DNA from: Ensifer adhaerens
GTDB taxonomy: Bacteria > Pseudomonadota > Alphaproteobacteria > Rhizobiales > Rhizobiaceae
NCBI RefSeq assembly: GCF_000697965.2
Contig: NZ_CP015881.1
Location: 1,227,501 to 1,291,500 of the forward strand
DNA length: 64,000 bases
Reading direction: 5' to 3'
Every line of letters starts with the position of its first letter. The first letter of the stretch is position 1. Positions 35,701 through 43,424 of the stretch are shown one piece after another. Position numbers and translations under genes: made by a program. The notes below the pieces were generated by a model. That model saw nothing but the letters and a program-made list of their open reading frames with translations, had not been told where the DNA came from and did no database searches.

Positions 35701-36414
35701 GGCGATGTCAGGCTCGAACCGAAAATCGGCATCGCCTGGGCGCCGGCCGAAGGGCATTGGCTGCGGGCGGCAGCCATGCGCGATGGCCTCAACTTCGACG
35801 TCGCCACCCTTGCGCCGATCGGCATCGTCGGGCTGCAGCCGAACCAGCTGCGCTTCGGCGCCGAAGGCTATGCCGATACGCTGGCACTGCGTTGGGACGC
35901 GGAGTGGAACAGCTGGTTCTTCACCGCGCTCGACTACCAGCACCAGGAGGTGCGGCAACTCGCGCTCGACATTCCGCTTTCGACCACCAGCCTTGCGTAT
36001 GCCAAGGTCGGGCTCGACCGGGTTGCGGCAACGGCGAACTTTGCCATCGGCCACGGCTTCGGCCTCTCCCTGACCGCGGCCCACACGGAAGCCGACGTTA
36101 AGGAACACACCGGCAGCCAGCCCGGCGAACTGCTGTTCGTGCCGGAAAACACCGGCCAAGCGGCGCTGACTTGGGTCAGCACGGCGAACGTCAAGACGAC
36201 CGTTGCCGCCAACTATGTCGGTTCACGACCCGGCGGGTTAAAGACGCTCGACGACTTCTGGACGCTCGACGCCGCCTTGCAATGGGAACCGTTCGACAAG
36301 CAGATCGAGGTGGATCTGGCAGCCTTCAATCTGCTCGATGAAGATTTCGAGCTGGGCAATGGCCTGCCGGGTTGGGGACGAACGTTCAAAGGCACGATCA
36401 AAGTGCGGTTCTGA
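32758..36414 (+). CDS. FecR domain-TPR-outer-membrane beta-barrel fusion protein
   Basis: 1218 residues. A signal peptide (LLATVAILCPGASMAEP) is followed by a FecR domain (about 40-185: LAQDLLSGDILRTNATGALAVLF, then TPAATAAIRGTDWTLTV and VTVKQGEGAV). Next come TPR repeats (about 235-620; NWVGLAKSERGDNRGAERAFQKAVELDPADPLYHANLAYQYL is typical). The last 500 or so residues look like an outer-membrane barrel ending NLLDEDFELGNGLPGWGRTFKGTIKVRF, with terminal Phe as in TonB-receptor-like barrels but without a plug. It may sense cell-surface conditions and signal through the overlapping cyclase gene. Function is unknown. The ribosome site is GGAGACAGGA. Confidence 0.82.
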   Translation: MGQQRLRGLLATVAILCPGASMAEPVQRTPPVAGSVIARKSGEEVRFVDVSSWRFVDLAQDLLSGDILRTNATGALAVLFSDHTQIRLGRNTALRVKRMGTGSDTNLELQSGTIWARAERGGQGLTIDTPAATAAIRGTDWTLTVAGDTTSLTVLEGVVELSNELGSVTVKQGEGAVAAIGKAPTKIVIVTPKDREQMLFHLSLRDAFALMPSTPLKVRDMRNERERIEARPEASRSAEDWLTLAEIQLRFDGRAQATAALQQARRLGLNRSQAARAYLVEALIAGSENRYGDAAQLFEKAAPGLDADRRSVAAFGGYFARALADPDRIEQPPSQATGAYGAFAAAWTAGFRTDIRAAIETIKKAERRYPDDPFLPAARAQFAMLLDDRDETRAGIEKALANDPDDPTALESRAKYRLLIENDRIGALADLERALEITPGDPSLWNWVGLAKSERGDNRGAERAFQKAVELDPADPLYHANLAYQYLDEMRLAEAKREIDTALAIDPSFDLVLVARGRYHLQNGNLDKAIDDLLAGSTANPAYSNAQLLLSAAHYEKGDRLPAAQALDNADRLDPNDPVVATVRTAIAIDEYDSDAAIRYAQELMRRTRARGGESAPLGANQDAGSTLNDAFRLQGLNAWGQYYGDVVFDPFTGSSYVDQAIRGSVNPLFNTYDFDGSPVVNTANPQSFSAFFQGLLIEPHMLASRERTANLVQRPFFEAAVAGGIIADSDHEGGIGEAELRGLTFSPFPISVYGNLHWEKPRDTIDIGNGLAIEREARLLGGNGYVTASPTPDDRVVAYANYGDLDDRRSIFDIPDPRAAPLKLDGLSDDDSSRLLSGVAWSHTFGYRNIANAAFFFSDQNTTENERIRLTDPRFPDLATSRSEDKQRTYIAAINHLYGDGDFTWRYGVEGGVVKSSSAFDIFDPLGVSTGSSNAPVIASGSTSATQTVAKAYIDTIYEITPDLKTEGALFARYIEGVNDGDVRLEPKIGIAWAPAEGHWLRAAAMRDGLNFDVATLAPIGIVGLQPNQLRFGAEGYADTLALRWDAEWNSWFFTALDYQHQEVRQLALDIPLSTTSLAYAKVGLDRVAATANFAIGHGFGLSLTAAHTEADVKEHTGSQPGELLFVPENTGQAALTWVSTANVKTTVAANYVGSRPGGLKTLDDFWTLDAALQWEPFDKQIEVDLAAFNLLDEDFELGNGLPGWGRTFKGTIKVRF

Positions 36415-38420
36415 TGGAGGAGCGCGTCGCCGTGCAGGCATCGAGCGGTCGGTCCGGACAATGGGACAGCCCCCGCTTCCTGCAACGGCGGTTGAAACTT
36501 CTTGCGCTTGCGGTTTTCGTCGCCATCGCGCTGTCGCTGGCGACCTTGACCAATGCCTGGCGGCTGAACGAGTTGCGCAGCTTCGACTACCTGTCGACCA
36601 TCGACGGCCCGCCGCTGCCCGAGGACAGCCCGATCATCGTCGCGATCGACGAACCGTCGATGGCCGAAATCGGGCGCCAATGGCCCTGGCCGCGCGCCCT
36701 GCATGCGCGCCTCATCGAGGCGCTGCGCAAGGCCGGCGCACGCGCCATCGGCATCGACGTGATTTTCGCTGAACCTTCGGCCGATGCCGCCAACGACGAG
36801 GCGCTGGAAAAGGCGCTCGGCGCGGACGTGGTTCTTGCCGGAGACCAGACGCTGGTGGAGGCGCCGCAGGCCGACCAGTTCGTGCGCACCGAGCCGCTCG
36901 CCCGCTTCATCGCAAAGGGCGCCTGGACCGGGATCGCCTCCGTCAGCCTCAGCGGCGACGGAACGTTGCGCGCCGTTCCCGACTATCCGGACGGATTTGC
37001 CGCCGTGCTCGCGGCAATCGCCGGCGCAAAATCGCACGCACCGCCAAAGGACGCGCTGATCCAGGTCTTCGGACCGGCGCGGACCTATCCCACCGTCTCC
37101 TATTACCAGGCGCTCGATCCCGACAATTTCCTGCCAGAAGGCATGTTCGAGGACCGTGTCGTGCTCGTCGGTCTCAGCCTGCAAAATGCGCCATCGATCG
37201 CCGATGGCGGGGCCGATGCCTTCACGACATCGGATACCGTACATTCGAACAAGCTCGTTTCCGGCGTTGAGATGCAGGCTACCATCTACGACAATCTGGC
37301 CCATGAGCTTTTCATTCAGCGCGCTGCAAGACCGTATGTGGTTGCCGCCATTGCGCTGGCCGCGATGCTTGCGGCCTTTTCGGTGCTGCGGACGACCGGC
37401 TGGCGCACGCTTGCCTATGGCGCCGTCGCCATCGGCCTGATCATCGCCGCCAGCTATGCCGCGATGCGGCTTGGCCACGTCTTTCTGTCGCCGCTTGGGC
37501 CTGGGCTTGCGTTCCTTGCCGTGACTGCCGGCCAGGCCGGGCTCGACTATGCGGAGGAACGCAAGAAGCGCCGCGAAATCACCCGCGCCTTCCAGCAGTA
37601 CCTCTCCCCTGCCCTTGTCGAGCGCCTGGCGAAAGACCCGTCACACCTGAGGCTCGGCGGTGAGCGGCGAACGCTGTCGATCCTCTTTTGCGACATCCGG
37701 GGCTTTACCACCATCGCGGAGGAAATGAAGGAGGACCCGGAGCGTTTGACGGCACTGGTCAACCGGCTGCTGACGCCGCTTTCGGAAGCCGTTCTCGAAC
37801 AGGGCGGTACCATCGACAAATATATCGGCGACTGCCTGATGGCCTTCTGGAACGCGCCGCTCGACGACCCCGAGCATGCCGTGCATGCAGTCGGGGCGGC
37901 GCTCGACATGCTTGCGCGGCTTGAACGGGTGAACCGGGAACTCGAAAGCGAGGCGAAACGGGAACGCCGACCGGCCCAAACCTTGAGGATCGGCATCGGC
38001 ATCAACACCGGCGAATGCGTCGTCGGCAACATGGGCTCGCACCAGCGGTTCGACTATTCGGCCCTTGGCGACGCCGTCAATCTGGCCTCGCGCCTCGAAG
38101 GCGCATCGAAGGACTACGGCATCTCCCTGCTCCTCGGCGAGGAGACCGCGCGTCTCGTCGAAAAGACCTTCCCGATCGCCGAACTCGATCGCATCACCGT
38201 CAAGGGCCGCACCGCCGTGTCGCCGGTCTTCACCGTCGCCGTCGGCGCCAGGAAGGACGCGATCGAACGCCACCAGGCCTTCGTACAGGCCAAATATGAC
38301 GGCACGCTTCGAGCTCATGACGCGGTGTTCGACCAGTTGAAGAGCGCCCTGCCGCCACTCGCGCGCTACTACGAAAGAGAGCGTTCCCGTCTCGATACGT
38401 CGCGACGGGAACCGAAGTGA
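36414..38420 (+). CDS. CHASE2-domain class III nucleotide cyclase
   Basis: 668 residues: an N-terminal TM helix (LLALAVFVAIALSLATL), a periplasmic CHASE2 domain (about 45-310; SPIIVAIDEPSMAEIGRQWPWPRALHARLIEALRKAGARAIGIDVIFAEPS), three TM helices (about 315-390), and a C-terminal cyclase domain (about 425-600). The cyclase has the metal Asp in ILFCDIRGFTTIAEEM, GGTIDKYIGDCLMAFWNAP and the transition-state region HQRFDYSALGDAVNLASRLEGA. It should make cAMP (or cGMP) in response to a periplasmic or envelope signal. Its ATG overlaps the FecR-barrel stop (TGATG), so the two genes are translationally coupled. Confidence 0.93.
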   Translation: MEERVAVQASSGRSGQWDSPRFLQRRLKLLALAVFVAIALSLATLTNAWRLNELRSFDYLSTIDGPPLPEDSPIIVAIDEPSMAEIGRQWPWPRALHARLIEALRKAGARAIGIDVIFAEPSADAANDEALEKALGADVVLAGDQTLVEAPQADQFVRTEPLARFIAKGAWTGIASVSLSGDGTLRAVPDYPDGFAAVLAAIAGAKSHAPPKDALIQVFGPARTYPTVSYYQALDPDNFLPEGMFEDRVVLVGLSLQNAPSIADGGADAFTTSDTVHSNKLVSGVEMQATIYDNLAHELFIQRAARPYVVAAIALAAMLAAFSVLRTTGWRTLAYGAVAIGLIIAASYAAMRLGHVFLSPLGPGLAFLAVTAGQAGLDYAEERKKRREITRAFQQYLSPALVERLAKDPSHLRLGGERRTLSILFCDIRGFTTIAEEMKEDPERLTALVNRLLTPLSEAVLEQGGTIDKYIGDCLMAFWNAPLDDPEHAVHAVGAALDMLARLERVNRELESEAKRERRPAQTLRIGIGINTGECVVGNMGSHQRFDYSALGDAVNLASRLEGASKDYGISLLLGEETARLVEKTFPIAELDRITVKGRTAVSPVFTVAVGARKDAIERHQAFVQAKYDGTLRAHDAVFDQLKSALPPLARYYERERSRLDTSRREPK

Positions 38421-38442
38421 GCCGCCACAACCGACCGCGTGG

Positions 38443-39159
38443 TCAGTGGAGCCCGCCGACGCCGAGCAGCCGCTCGACGGCATCGTGATCTCCCGCCAGC
38501 GCTTCCGGCGTTCCGGTCCAGGCGATCCGGCCGCGTTCGAGCACGATCACCCGGTCGGCAAAGTCGAGCGCGCTCTGAATGCGCTGTTCGACCAAGACAA
38601 TCGTCATGTCGCCGGTCTTTGCCAGTTCGGCAAACGCCTTCATCAGCTCTTCGCAGATAACGGGGGCCAGGCCCTCCAGCGGTTCGTCGAGCAACAGGAT
38701 CGACGGACGGCCGAGGATGGAGCGTGCCGTCGACAGCATCTGCTGTTCGCCCCCTGAGAGCTGGCTGCCGAGATTGCGCCGGCGCTCGAAGAGACGCGGG
38801 AACATGTCGTAGGCTTCCTGGATCGCACTTTTCGGGCGGTTCTTGAGGCCGACGAACAGGTTTTCCTCCACGGTCAGCGTCGGGAAGACGCAGCGCGCCT
38901 GCGGCACGAAGCCGAGCCCCTGCATGGCGCGCGCAGCACTTGGCAGCCCGGTCACGTCCGTCCCGCCCATGCGGATGCGACCGTCGTAGCGCCGTGTCTG
39001 GCCGGCCAGTGTCGCAAGCAGCGTCGTCTTGCCCATGCCGTTGCGACCGAGCACTGCAAGCCGGGTACCTGCCGGAACGGCAAAGGATACGTCTTCGAGC
39101 ACCCGCGTCGGCCCATAGCCGGCGGACAGGTTTTCCACCTCAAGCGGCGTGGCTGGCAT
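38443..39159 (-). CDS. pcaX: ABC transporter ATPase, LivF type (protocatechuate importer PcaX)
   Basis: 238 residues with Walker A LGRNGMGKTTLLATLAG, signature QLSGGEQQMLSTARSIL, Walker B ILLLDEPLEGLAP and switch region MTIVLVEQRIQSAL, which is the LivF pattern. It powers import with the LivG-type partner. It overlaps the upstream gene by 20 bp. I assign it to PcaMNVWX because of the PcaQ-like box before the binding-protein gene; without that it would be described simply as a branched-chain-amino-acid-type ATPase. ATGs at 39165 and 39159 are possible; GGGGAG is 8 nt before 39159. Confidence 0.8.
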   Translation of the reverse strand: MPATPLEVENLSAGYGPTRVLEDVSFAVPAGTRLAVLGRNGMGKTTLLATLAGQTRRYDGRIRMGGTDVTGLPSAARAMQGLGFVPQARCVFPTLTVEENLFVGLKNRPKSAIQEAYDMFPRLFERRRNLGSQLSGGEQQMLSTARSILGRPSILLLDEPLEGLAPVICEELMKAFAELAKTGDMTIVLVEQRIQSALDFADRVIVLERGRIAWTGTPEALAGDHDAVERLLGVGGLH

Positions 39160-39904
39160 TGGCATAGCTCCCCAGATAGGCTTCCCGCACGCGCAGATCC
39201 TTCGTCACGTCAGACGGCGAACCGTCGAAGATGATCGCGCCGGCGGCCAGCACGACGACGCGCTTGGCAAAGCGGAAGACGAGATCCATGTCGTGCTCAA
39301 TCATCAAGACGGCGAGATCGGCTGGCAGGTCGGCCAGTGCCTGCTCGATCCGGCCGGTGTCGCTCTGCGGCACGCCGGCGGCGGGCTCGTCGAGCAGCAG
39401 CACCCGCGGCTTCAGCGCCAGCGCAACGGCGATCTCCAGCAAGCGTTGCTGACCGTAGGCGATCTCGCTCACCTTGCGGTGCATCAGTTCCCGAAGCCCG
39501 AGCTTGCCGAGAAGGTCTGCCACCTCGGCCATGACGTCCGGCATGCCCAGAAAATTGCCGAACAGACGACCGGCGCGGCCAGTGCGTTGCAGGACAGCGA
39601 GCGCAACATGTTCGGAAGGTGTCATATCGGCAAAGAGCCGCGTCACCTGAAACGAGCGAACGAGCCCCCTTCGCACCCGACCGATGGCGTCGATACCGGT
39701 CACCACCTCGCCACCGATACGCACCTCGCCGGAATCCGGCTTGAGATTGCCGGTCACGAGATTGACGAACGTCGTCTTGCCGGCGCCGTTCGGCCCAATC
39801 AGCGCGACCCGGTCGCCCGGCGCCATGCTGAGGCTGACGTCATTGGTGACCGCGAGCCCGCCGAAGGCGCGCTTCAAGTTGCGGACTTCGAAGATCGGCT
39901 GCAT
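39140..39904 (-). CDS. pcaW: ABC transporter ATPase, LivG type (protocatechuate importer PcaW)
   Basis: 254 residues with Walker A IGPNGAGKTTFVNLVTGN, signature IAYGQQRLLEIAVAL (the LivG variant of LSGGQ), Walker B VLLLDEPAAGVPQSD and switch His in LMIEHDMDLVFRF. It is the second ATPase of a LivKHMGF-type importer. The start overlaps the LivM stop by one base (TGATG). The transporter identity is by operon and promoter. Confidence 0.8.
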   Translation of the reverse strand: MQPIFEVRNLKRAFGGLAVTNDVSLSMAPGDRVALIGPNGAGKTTFVNLVTGNLKPDSGEVRIGGEVVTGIDAIGRVRRGLVRSFQVTRLFADMTPSEHVALAVLQRTGRAGRLFGNFLGMPDVMAEVADLLGKLGLRELMHRKVSEIAYGQQRLLEIAVALALKPRVLLLDEPAAGVPQSDTGRIEQALADLPADLAVLMIEHDMDLVFRFAKRVVVLAAGAIIFDGSPSDVTKDLRVREAYLGSYANASHAA

Positions 39905-40908
39905 CACTGTGCCTCCTTGCGGCGGGCAAAGAACGCAGCCGCGGTGCCATAGATGCCCTTCGGCGCGAAGAGCACGACGGCGATCAACAGCGCGCCCACC
40001 ATCGTCAGCCAATGGAAGGGATTGGCCGCCGAGACCACGTCCTCGAAAAACATGAAGACGACAGTGCCAGTCAGCGCGCCGAAGAGAGAGCCGGTACCCC
40101 CGAGCACCAGCATGACGAGGCTTTCCGCCGACATCGTAAAGGAGAGGCTGTCGAGCCCGACGACCTGGGTGGAGATCGCATTCAGCGCGCCGCCGACGCC
40201 GGCAACGGCACCGGAGATGACATACATTTTCGTGAGCGCGAACTTCGGCGACGCCCCCATCGAGCGGATGCGGACAGGGTCTTCCTTGATGCCGCGGCAC
40301 AACATGCCGAAGGGCGAGCGCACGATCAGTCGCAGCACGACGAAGACGATGGCAAGCAGCGCCACGCCGAAGACATAGGCCGTGCGGCCCCAGAGATCGA
40401 ACTCGTAGAGTCCGAGAAGTGCCGTCGGCGCAATGCCGGAGAGCCCGTCGCTGCCACCGGTCCAGGAGGAGGCCTTGTTGGCGAACTCGTGGAAGAGATG
40501 GATGAGCGCGATCGACAGCACCAGTTGCGGCAGCCCGTGCGCACGCAGGATGACGACCCCGCAGATAAGTCCCGCCACCGCCCCGGCAACAATGCCGAAG
40601 GCCAGCATCGCCAGCGGATCGTTGATGCCGTAATGCGCCGAGGCGATGCCCGCGGCATAGGCGCCGGCGCCGAAGAGGGCCGCGTGCCCGAGCGTCGCGA
40701 CACCGCAATAGCCGGTGACGAGATCGAGCGACAGCACCAACAGAGCGGCTGCGATGATCCGGGTCAGAAGAGCCAGATTGTTGGGAAAGAGGAAGTAGCC
40801 GACCACCGCGACCAGCAGGATAACGGCCAGACCTATGAGGTCCCCACCGCCAAACCGTCGGCGCACCGGAGCGGTCGCGATCAAGTCGTTCGTCGTCGTC
40901 ATGGTCAT
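39904..40908 (-). CDS. pcaV: ABC transporter permease, LivM type (protocatechuate importer PcaV)
   Basis: 334 residues with eight to nine hydrophobic helices (LIGLAVILLVAVVGYFLF, LVLSLDLVTGYCGVATLGHAALFGAGAYAAG, ISGAVAGVGGALNAIS and VLGGTGSLFGALTGTVVFMFFED). The GHAALFG and GVGGALNA stretches mark LivM permeases. It overlaps the LivH-type gene by 4 bp (ATGA). Confidence 0.8.
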   Translation of the reverse strand: MTMTTTNDLIATAPVRRRFGGGDLIGLAVILLVAVVGYFLFPNNLALLTRIIAAALLVLSLDLVTGYCGVATLGHAALFGAGAYAAGIASAHYGINDPLAMLAFGIVAGAVAGLICGVVILRAHGLPQLVLSIALIHLFHEFANKASSWTGGSDGLSGIAPTALLGLYEFDLWGRTAYVFGVALLAIVFVVLRLIVRSPFGMLCRGIKEDPVRIRSMGASPKFALTKMYVISGAVAGVGGALNAISTQVVGLDSLSFTMSAESLVMLVLGGTGSLFGALTGTVVFMFFEDVVSAANPFHWLTMVGALLIAVVLFAPKGIYGTAAAFFARRKEAQ

Positions 40909-41771
40909 CCCTTGGCCCTCCCGGCGAGCCCGCGCGGGAACACGCAGATGATCGCGATCACGGCCAGATAGAAGAAGAATTCACCGAATTCCGGCATGAG
41001 ATAACGGCCGGTCGTATCGATCGCGCCGAGCAGCAGGCAGGCAACGAGCGCGCCCGGGATAGACCCGGCGCCGCCGACGGAGACGACGACCAGGAACGTC
41101 ACCATGTAACGCAACGCGTAATAGGGTTCGACCGGAAGAAGTTCCGCCCCCACCACGCCGCCGAAGGCGGCAAGTCCGACGGCAACCGCAAAGCTCACCG
41201 CATAGACGATTTCCGTGCGCACACCGAGGGCGGCCGCCATTGCCGCGTTGTCAACCGAGGCCCGCAGCTTGACGCCGAAGGCGGTCTTTTCGATCGCGTA
41301 CCAGAGACCGGCTGCAACCACGAGGCCGCAGACGATCGCAAAGATGCGATGGGTGGCGATTGCCCGGAAGCCGAGGTCGACGGATCCCTGCAATTCGCCA
41401 GGCAGCGGCACCGTCTTCAGCGTCGGGCCGAAGACATAGTTGGCGATGCCGATGATGCAGAATGTGATACCAATGGTCATCAGCACCTGGGTCAGTTCCG
41501 GTGCGCCGTAGATCCGCCTATAGAGCAGCCGCTCGATCGGCACGGCGATGATGATGGTGCCGAAGACCGCGAGCAGCACGGCAAAGCCGTAGGCAAGACC
41601 CAAATCGCGCGCTGCATAGGAGGCGATGTAACCGCCGATCATGGCAAAGGCGCCATGCGCCAGGTTGACCACGCGCATCAGGCCCATGGTGACCGAAAGG
41701 CCGATGGAGATGACGAAGAGCACCATGCCATAGGCAAGGGCGTCGATCGCAATGCTGAGGACGGTTTGCAT
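40905..41771 (-). CDS. pcaN: ABC transporter permease, LivH type (protocatechuate importer PcaN)
   Basis: 288 residues with about eight helices and LivH marks: SIGLSVTMGLMRVVNLAHGAFAMIGGYIA at the N-terminus, TAFGVKLRASVDNAAMAAALGV and GAVVGAELLPVEPYYALRYMVTFLVVVSVGGAGSIPGAL. The ATG at 41771 is preferred; an in-frame TTG at 41798 would add an unlikely N-terminus. It follows the binding-protein gene after 175 nt that contain a strong hairpin. Confidence 0.8.
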   Translation of the reverse strand: MQTVLSIAIDALAYGMVLFVISIGLSVTMGLMRVVNLAHGAFAMIGGYIASYAARDLGLAYGFAVLLAVFGTIIIAVPIERLLYRRIYGAPELTQVLMTIGITFCIIGIANYVFGPTLKTVPLPGELQGSVDLGFRAIATHRIFAIVCGLVVAAGLWYAIEKTAFGVKLRASVDNAAMAAALGVRTEIVYAVSFAVAVGLAAFGGVVGAELLPVEPYYALRYMVTFLVVVSVGGAGSIPGALVACLLLGAIDTTGRYLMPEFGEFFFYLAVIAIICVFPRGLAGRAKG

Positions 41772-41876
41772 GGGGCTATCCGTTGCCCTTTCTTCCAAAT
41801 TTGGCTGCGCCGGATTCGGTGCGCACTATGCGCGGAGCGGCAGTCAGGCGCCAGCATTCGCGGCGCCGCAGGCGCG

Positions 41877-41898
41877 CCGGTCGCTCAAAAGCAACCGG
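41877..41898 (-). other. Intercistronic hairpin between the binding-protein and permease genes
   Basis: CCGGTCGCT (41877-41885), loop CAAA, AGCAACCGG (41890-41898), eight pairs plus one wobble, 49 nt past the binding-protein stop. It lies in the longest gap of this operon. No T-run follows on the minus strand, consistent with a stabilising rather than a terminating structure. Confidence 0.5.
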
Positions 41899-41946
41899 TC
41901 AACGCATCATCAGTGTCGGTGGGCGCTCAGCACCCGCCCAAGTCGA

Positions 41947-43119
41947 CTACTTCAGCGCAGCGAGACCGGGGTCGCCCTGCTTCTCGAAGGTCTGGATTTC
42001 CTTGTTGTAATAGGTGCCGTCATCGGCCTTGGCGACCTCGCGCAGATAGATGTTCTGGGTGATGTGACGCGATTCCGGATCGATCGTCACCGGACCACGC
42101 GGGCTGACCCAAGAGAGGCCTTTCACGGCTTCCACGGCCTTGGCCGCATCCTGTTCGCCGCCGGTCGCCTCGATCATCTTGTAAATCACATGCATGCCGT
42201 CATAGGCTCCGACCGAGGGGAACGAGAGTTCGGCCGGGTTGCCGATCGCCTTGCTCGCCGCTTCGACAAAGGCCTTGTTCTCCGGCGAGTCGTGCGAGAC
42301 GGCGTAGTGGAAGGTCGTCTGAATGCCGAGCGCCGCCTCACCGAGAGCAGGCAAATCGGATTCCTGCGTGAGGTCGCCGGGCGCAAAGAACTTGATGCCG
42401 CCGTCCTTCAGGCCGTTTTCCTTGAAGGCCTTGACGAAGCCGAGCGTCGTCGGGCCGGACGGCAGGAAGGCGAAGACGCCTTCCGCGCCCGAATCCTTGA
42501 TGCGCTGCATGATTGGGGAAAAGTCGTTGGTCGCAAGCGGCATGCGGATCGCTTCGACCACCTGGCCGCCGGCCGCTTCGAAGCCCGTCTTGAAGGCGTT
42601 CTCGGCGTCCACGCCCGGGCCGTAGTCGCTGACGACGGAGATCACCTTGGAAACACCCGCGTCCTTGGCAACCTTGGCGATCGGCGTCGAGGTCTGCCAG
42701 GTGGTGAACGAGGTGCGCACGACGAGCGGGCTTTTGGTGACGATCGCCGAGGTCGCCGCGTTCATGATGACGAGCGGCACATTCGCCTGGGTGAGCAGCG
42801 GCGTGACCGCCATGGCATCCGGGGTGAAGTAGAAGCCGGCGAGGTACTGCACGCCTTCCTTGACCACTAGTTCCTGGGCCAGCGCCTTTGACTGGGCGGG
42901 ATCGGCCTGCGGCACGTCGCGGTAGATGATCTCGATATCGTCGTCGCCGACCTTGCTGCCGTTCAGCGCCATATAGGCGTCGATGCCAGCCTTGAAGTTC
43001 TTGCCCTGCAGCGCGAAGGGGCCGGAGAACGGTCCGACGACACCGATCTTGATCGTGTCGGCATAGGCAGCACTGCTCATTGCCAAAGCCGCAACCGCAG
43101 CCAGAATCATCCGCTTCAT
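41947..43119 (-). CDS. pcaM: ABC transporter periplasmic binding protein, LivK type (protocatechuate binding protein PcaM)
   Basis: 390 residues with a signal peptide (ILAAVAALAMSSAAYA) and a LivK-type binding-protein fold: TIKIGVVGPFSGPFALQGKNFKAGIDAYMA, EVYYRD-like IIYRDVPQADPAQSKALAQELV and LAGFYFTPDAMAVTPL, then SDYGPGVDAENAFKTGFEAAGGQVVE. GGGAGG is 6 nt before the ATG. It resembles aromatic-acid-binding members more than amino-acid binders by context only. A PcaQ-like box lies 125 nt upstream in the same geometry as at pcaD, which is why I name it PcaM. Confidence 0.85.
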   Translation of the reverse strand: MKRMILAAVAALAMSSAAYADTIKIGVVGPFSGPFALQGKNFKAGIDAYMALNGSKVGDDDIEIIYRDVPQADPAQSKALAQELVVKEGVQYLAGFYFTPDAMAVTPLLTQANVPLVIMNAATSAIVTKSPLVVRTSFTTWQTSTPIAKVAKDAGVSKVISVVSDYGPGVDAENAFKTGFEAAGGQVVEAIRMPLATNDFSPIMQRIKDSGAEGVFAFLPSGPTTLGFVKAFKENGLKDGGIKFFAPGDLTQESDLPALGEAALGIQTTFHYAVSHDSPENKAFVEAASKAIGNPAELSFPSVGAYDGMHVIYKMIEATGGEQDAAKAVEAVKGLSWVSPRGPVTIDPESRHITQNIYLREVAKADDGTYYNKEIQTFEKQGDPGLAALK

Positions 43120-43424
43120 ATTTCCTCCCTGAGATGCCGGCCACTCCCGAGCCCGCATCCTCGTCGCAAACGACTGTCGATTTGATGGTTGTCAGCTTGC
43201 CATGCCAAACGGTGATGTAAAAATGAAATATGGGGTGCCAATCATAATTTAGGGGTTATGTTTTGACACAGGCAGCGCGCCTCGGCCAGCCGAGTGCACC
43301 GAAATCCCCAGCCCATGACACGCACCTTCCGGTGCCCGCGCCAACCCACTGCGATCAACAGGGGAGCAGCAAACGACACGGTGGCGGCGCAATCGCAGGT
43401 TCGGGGCGTATCGCCGCCGCTAAC
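43120..43424. other. Intergenic promoter region upstream of pcaM
   Basis: 305 bases. The pcaM side holds the promoter and the PcaQ-like box (43244-43259). The stretch beyond 43260, before the PLD gene's stop, shows no gene; frames there are antisense shadows. Confidence 0.6.
43244..43259 (-). promoter_or_regulatory. PcaQ-like box of the pcaMNVWX promoter
   Basis: On the plus strand ATAATT-TAGG-GGTTAT; on the coding strand this is ATAACC-CCTA-AATTAT, against the ATAACC-N4-GGTTAA consensus I recall for Sinorhizobium PcaQ. The first half is exact and the second half matches at three of six. Exactly 18 nt separate the box from a TAAAAATG-like element (CATTTTTAC on the minus strand), the same spacing as at pcaD. 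Binding is inferred. Confidence 0.6.

Noticed and set aside
43235..43240. A possible sigma-54 promoter (TGGCAC on the minus strand) before pcaM
   Set aside because: The required TTGC at the -12 position is not present at the correct spacing (ATTTC instead).
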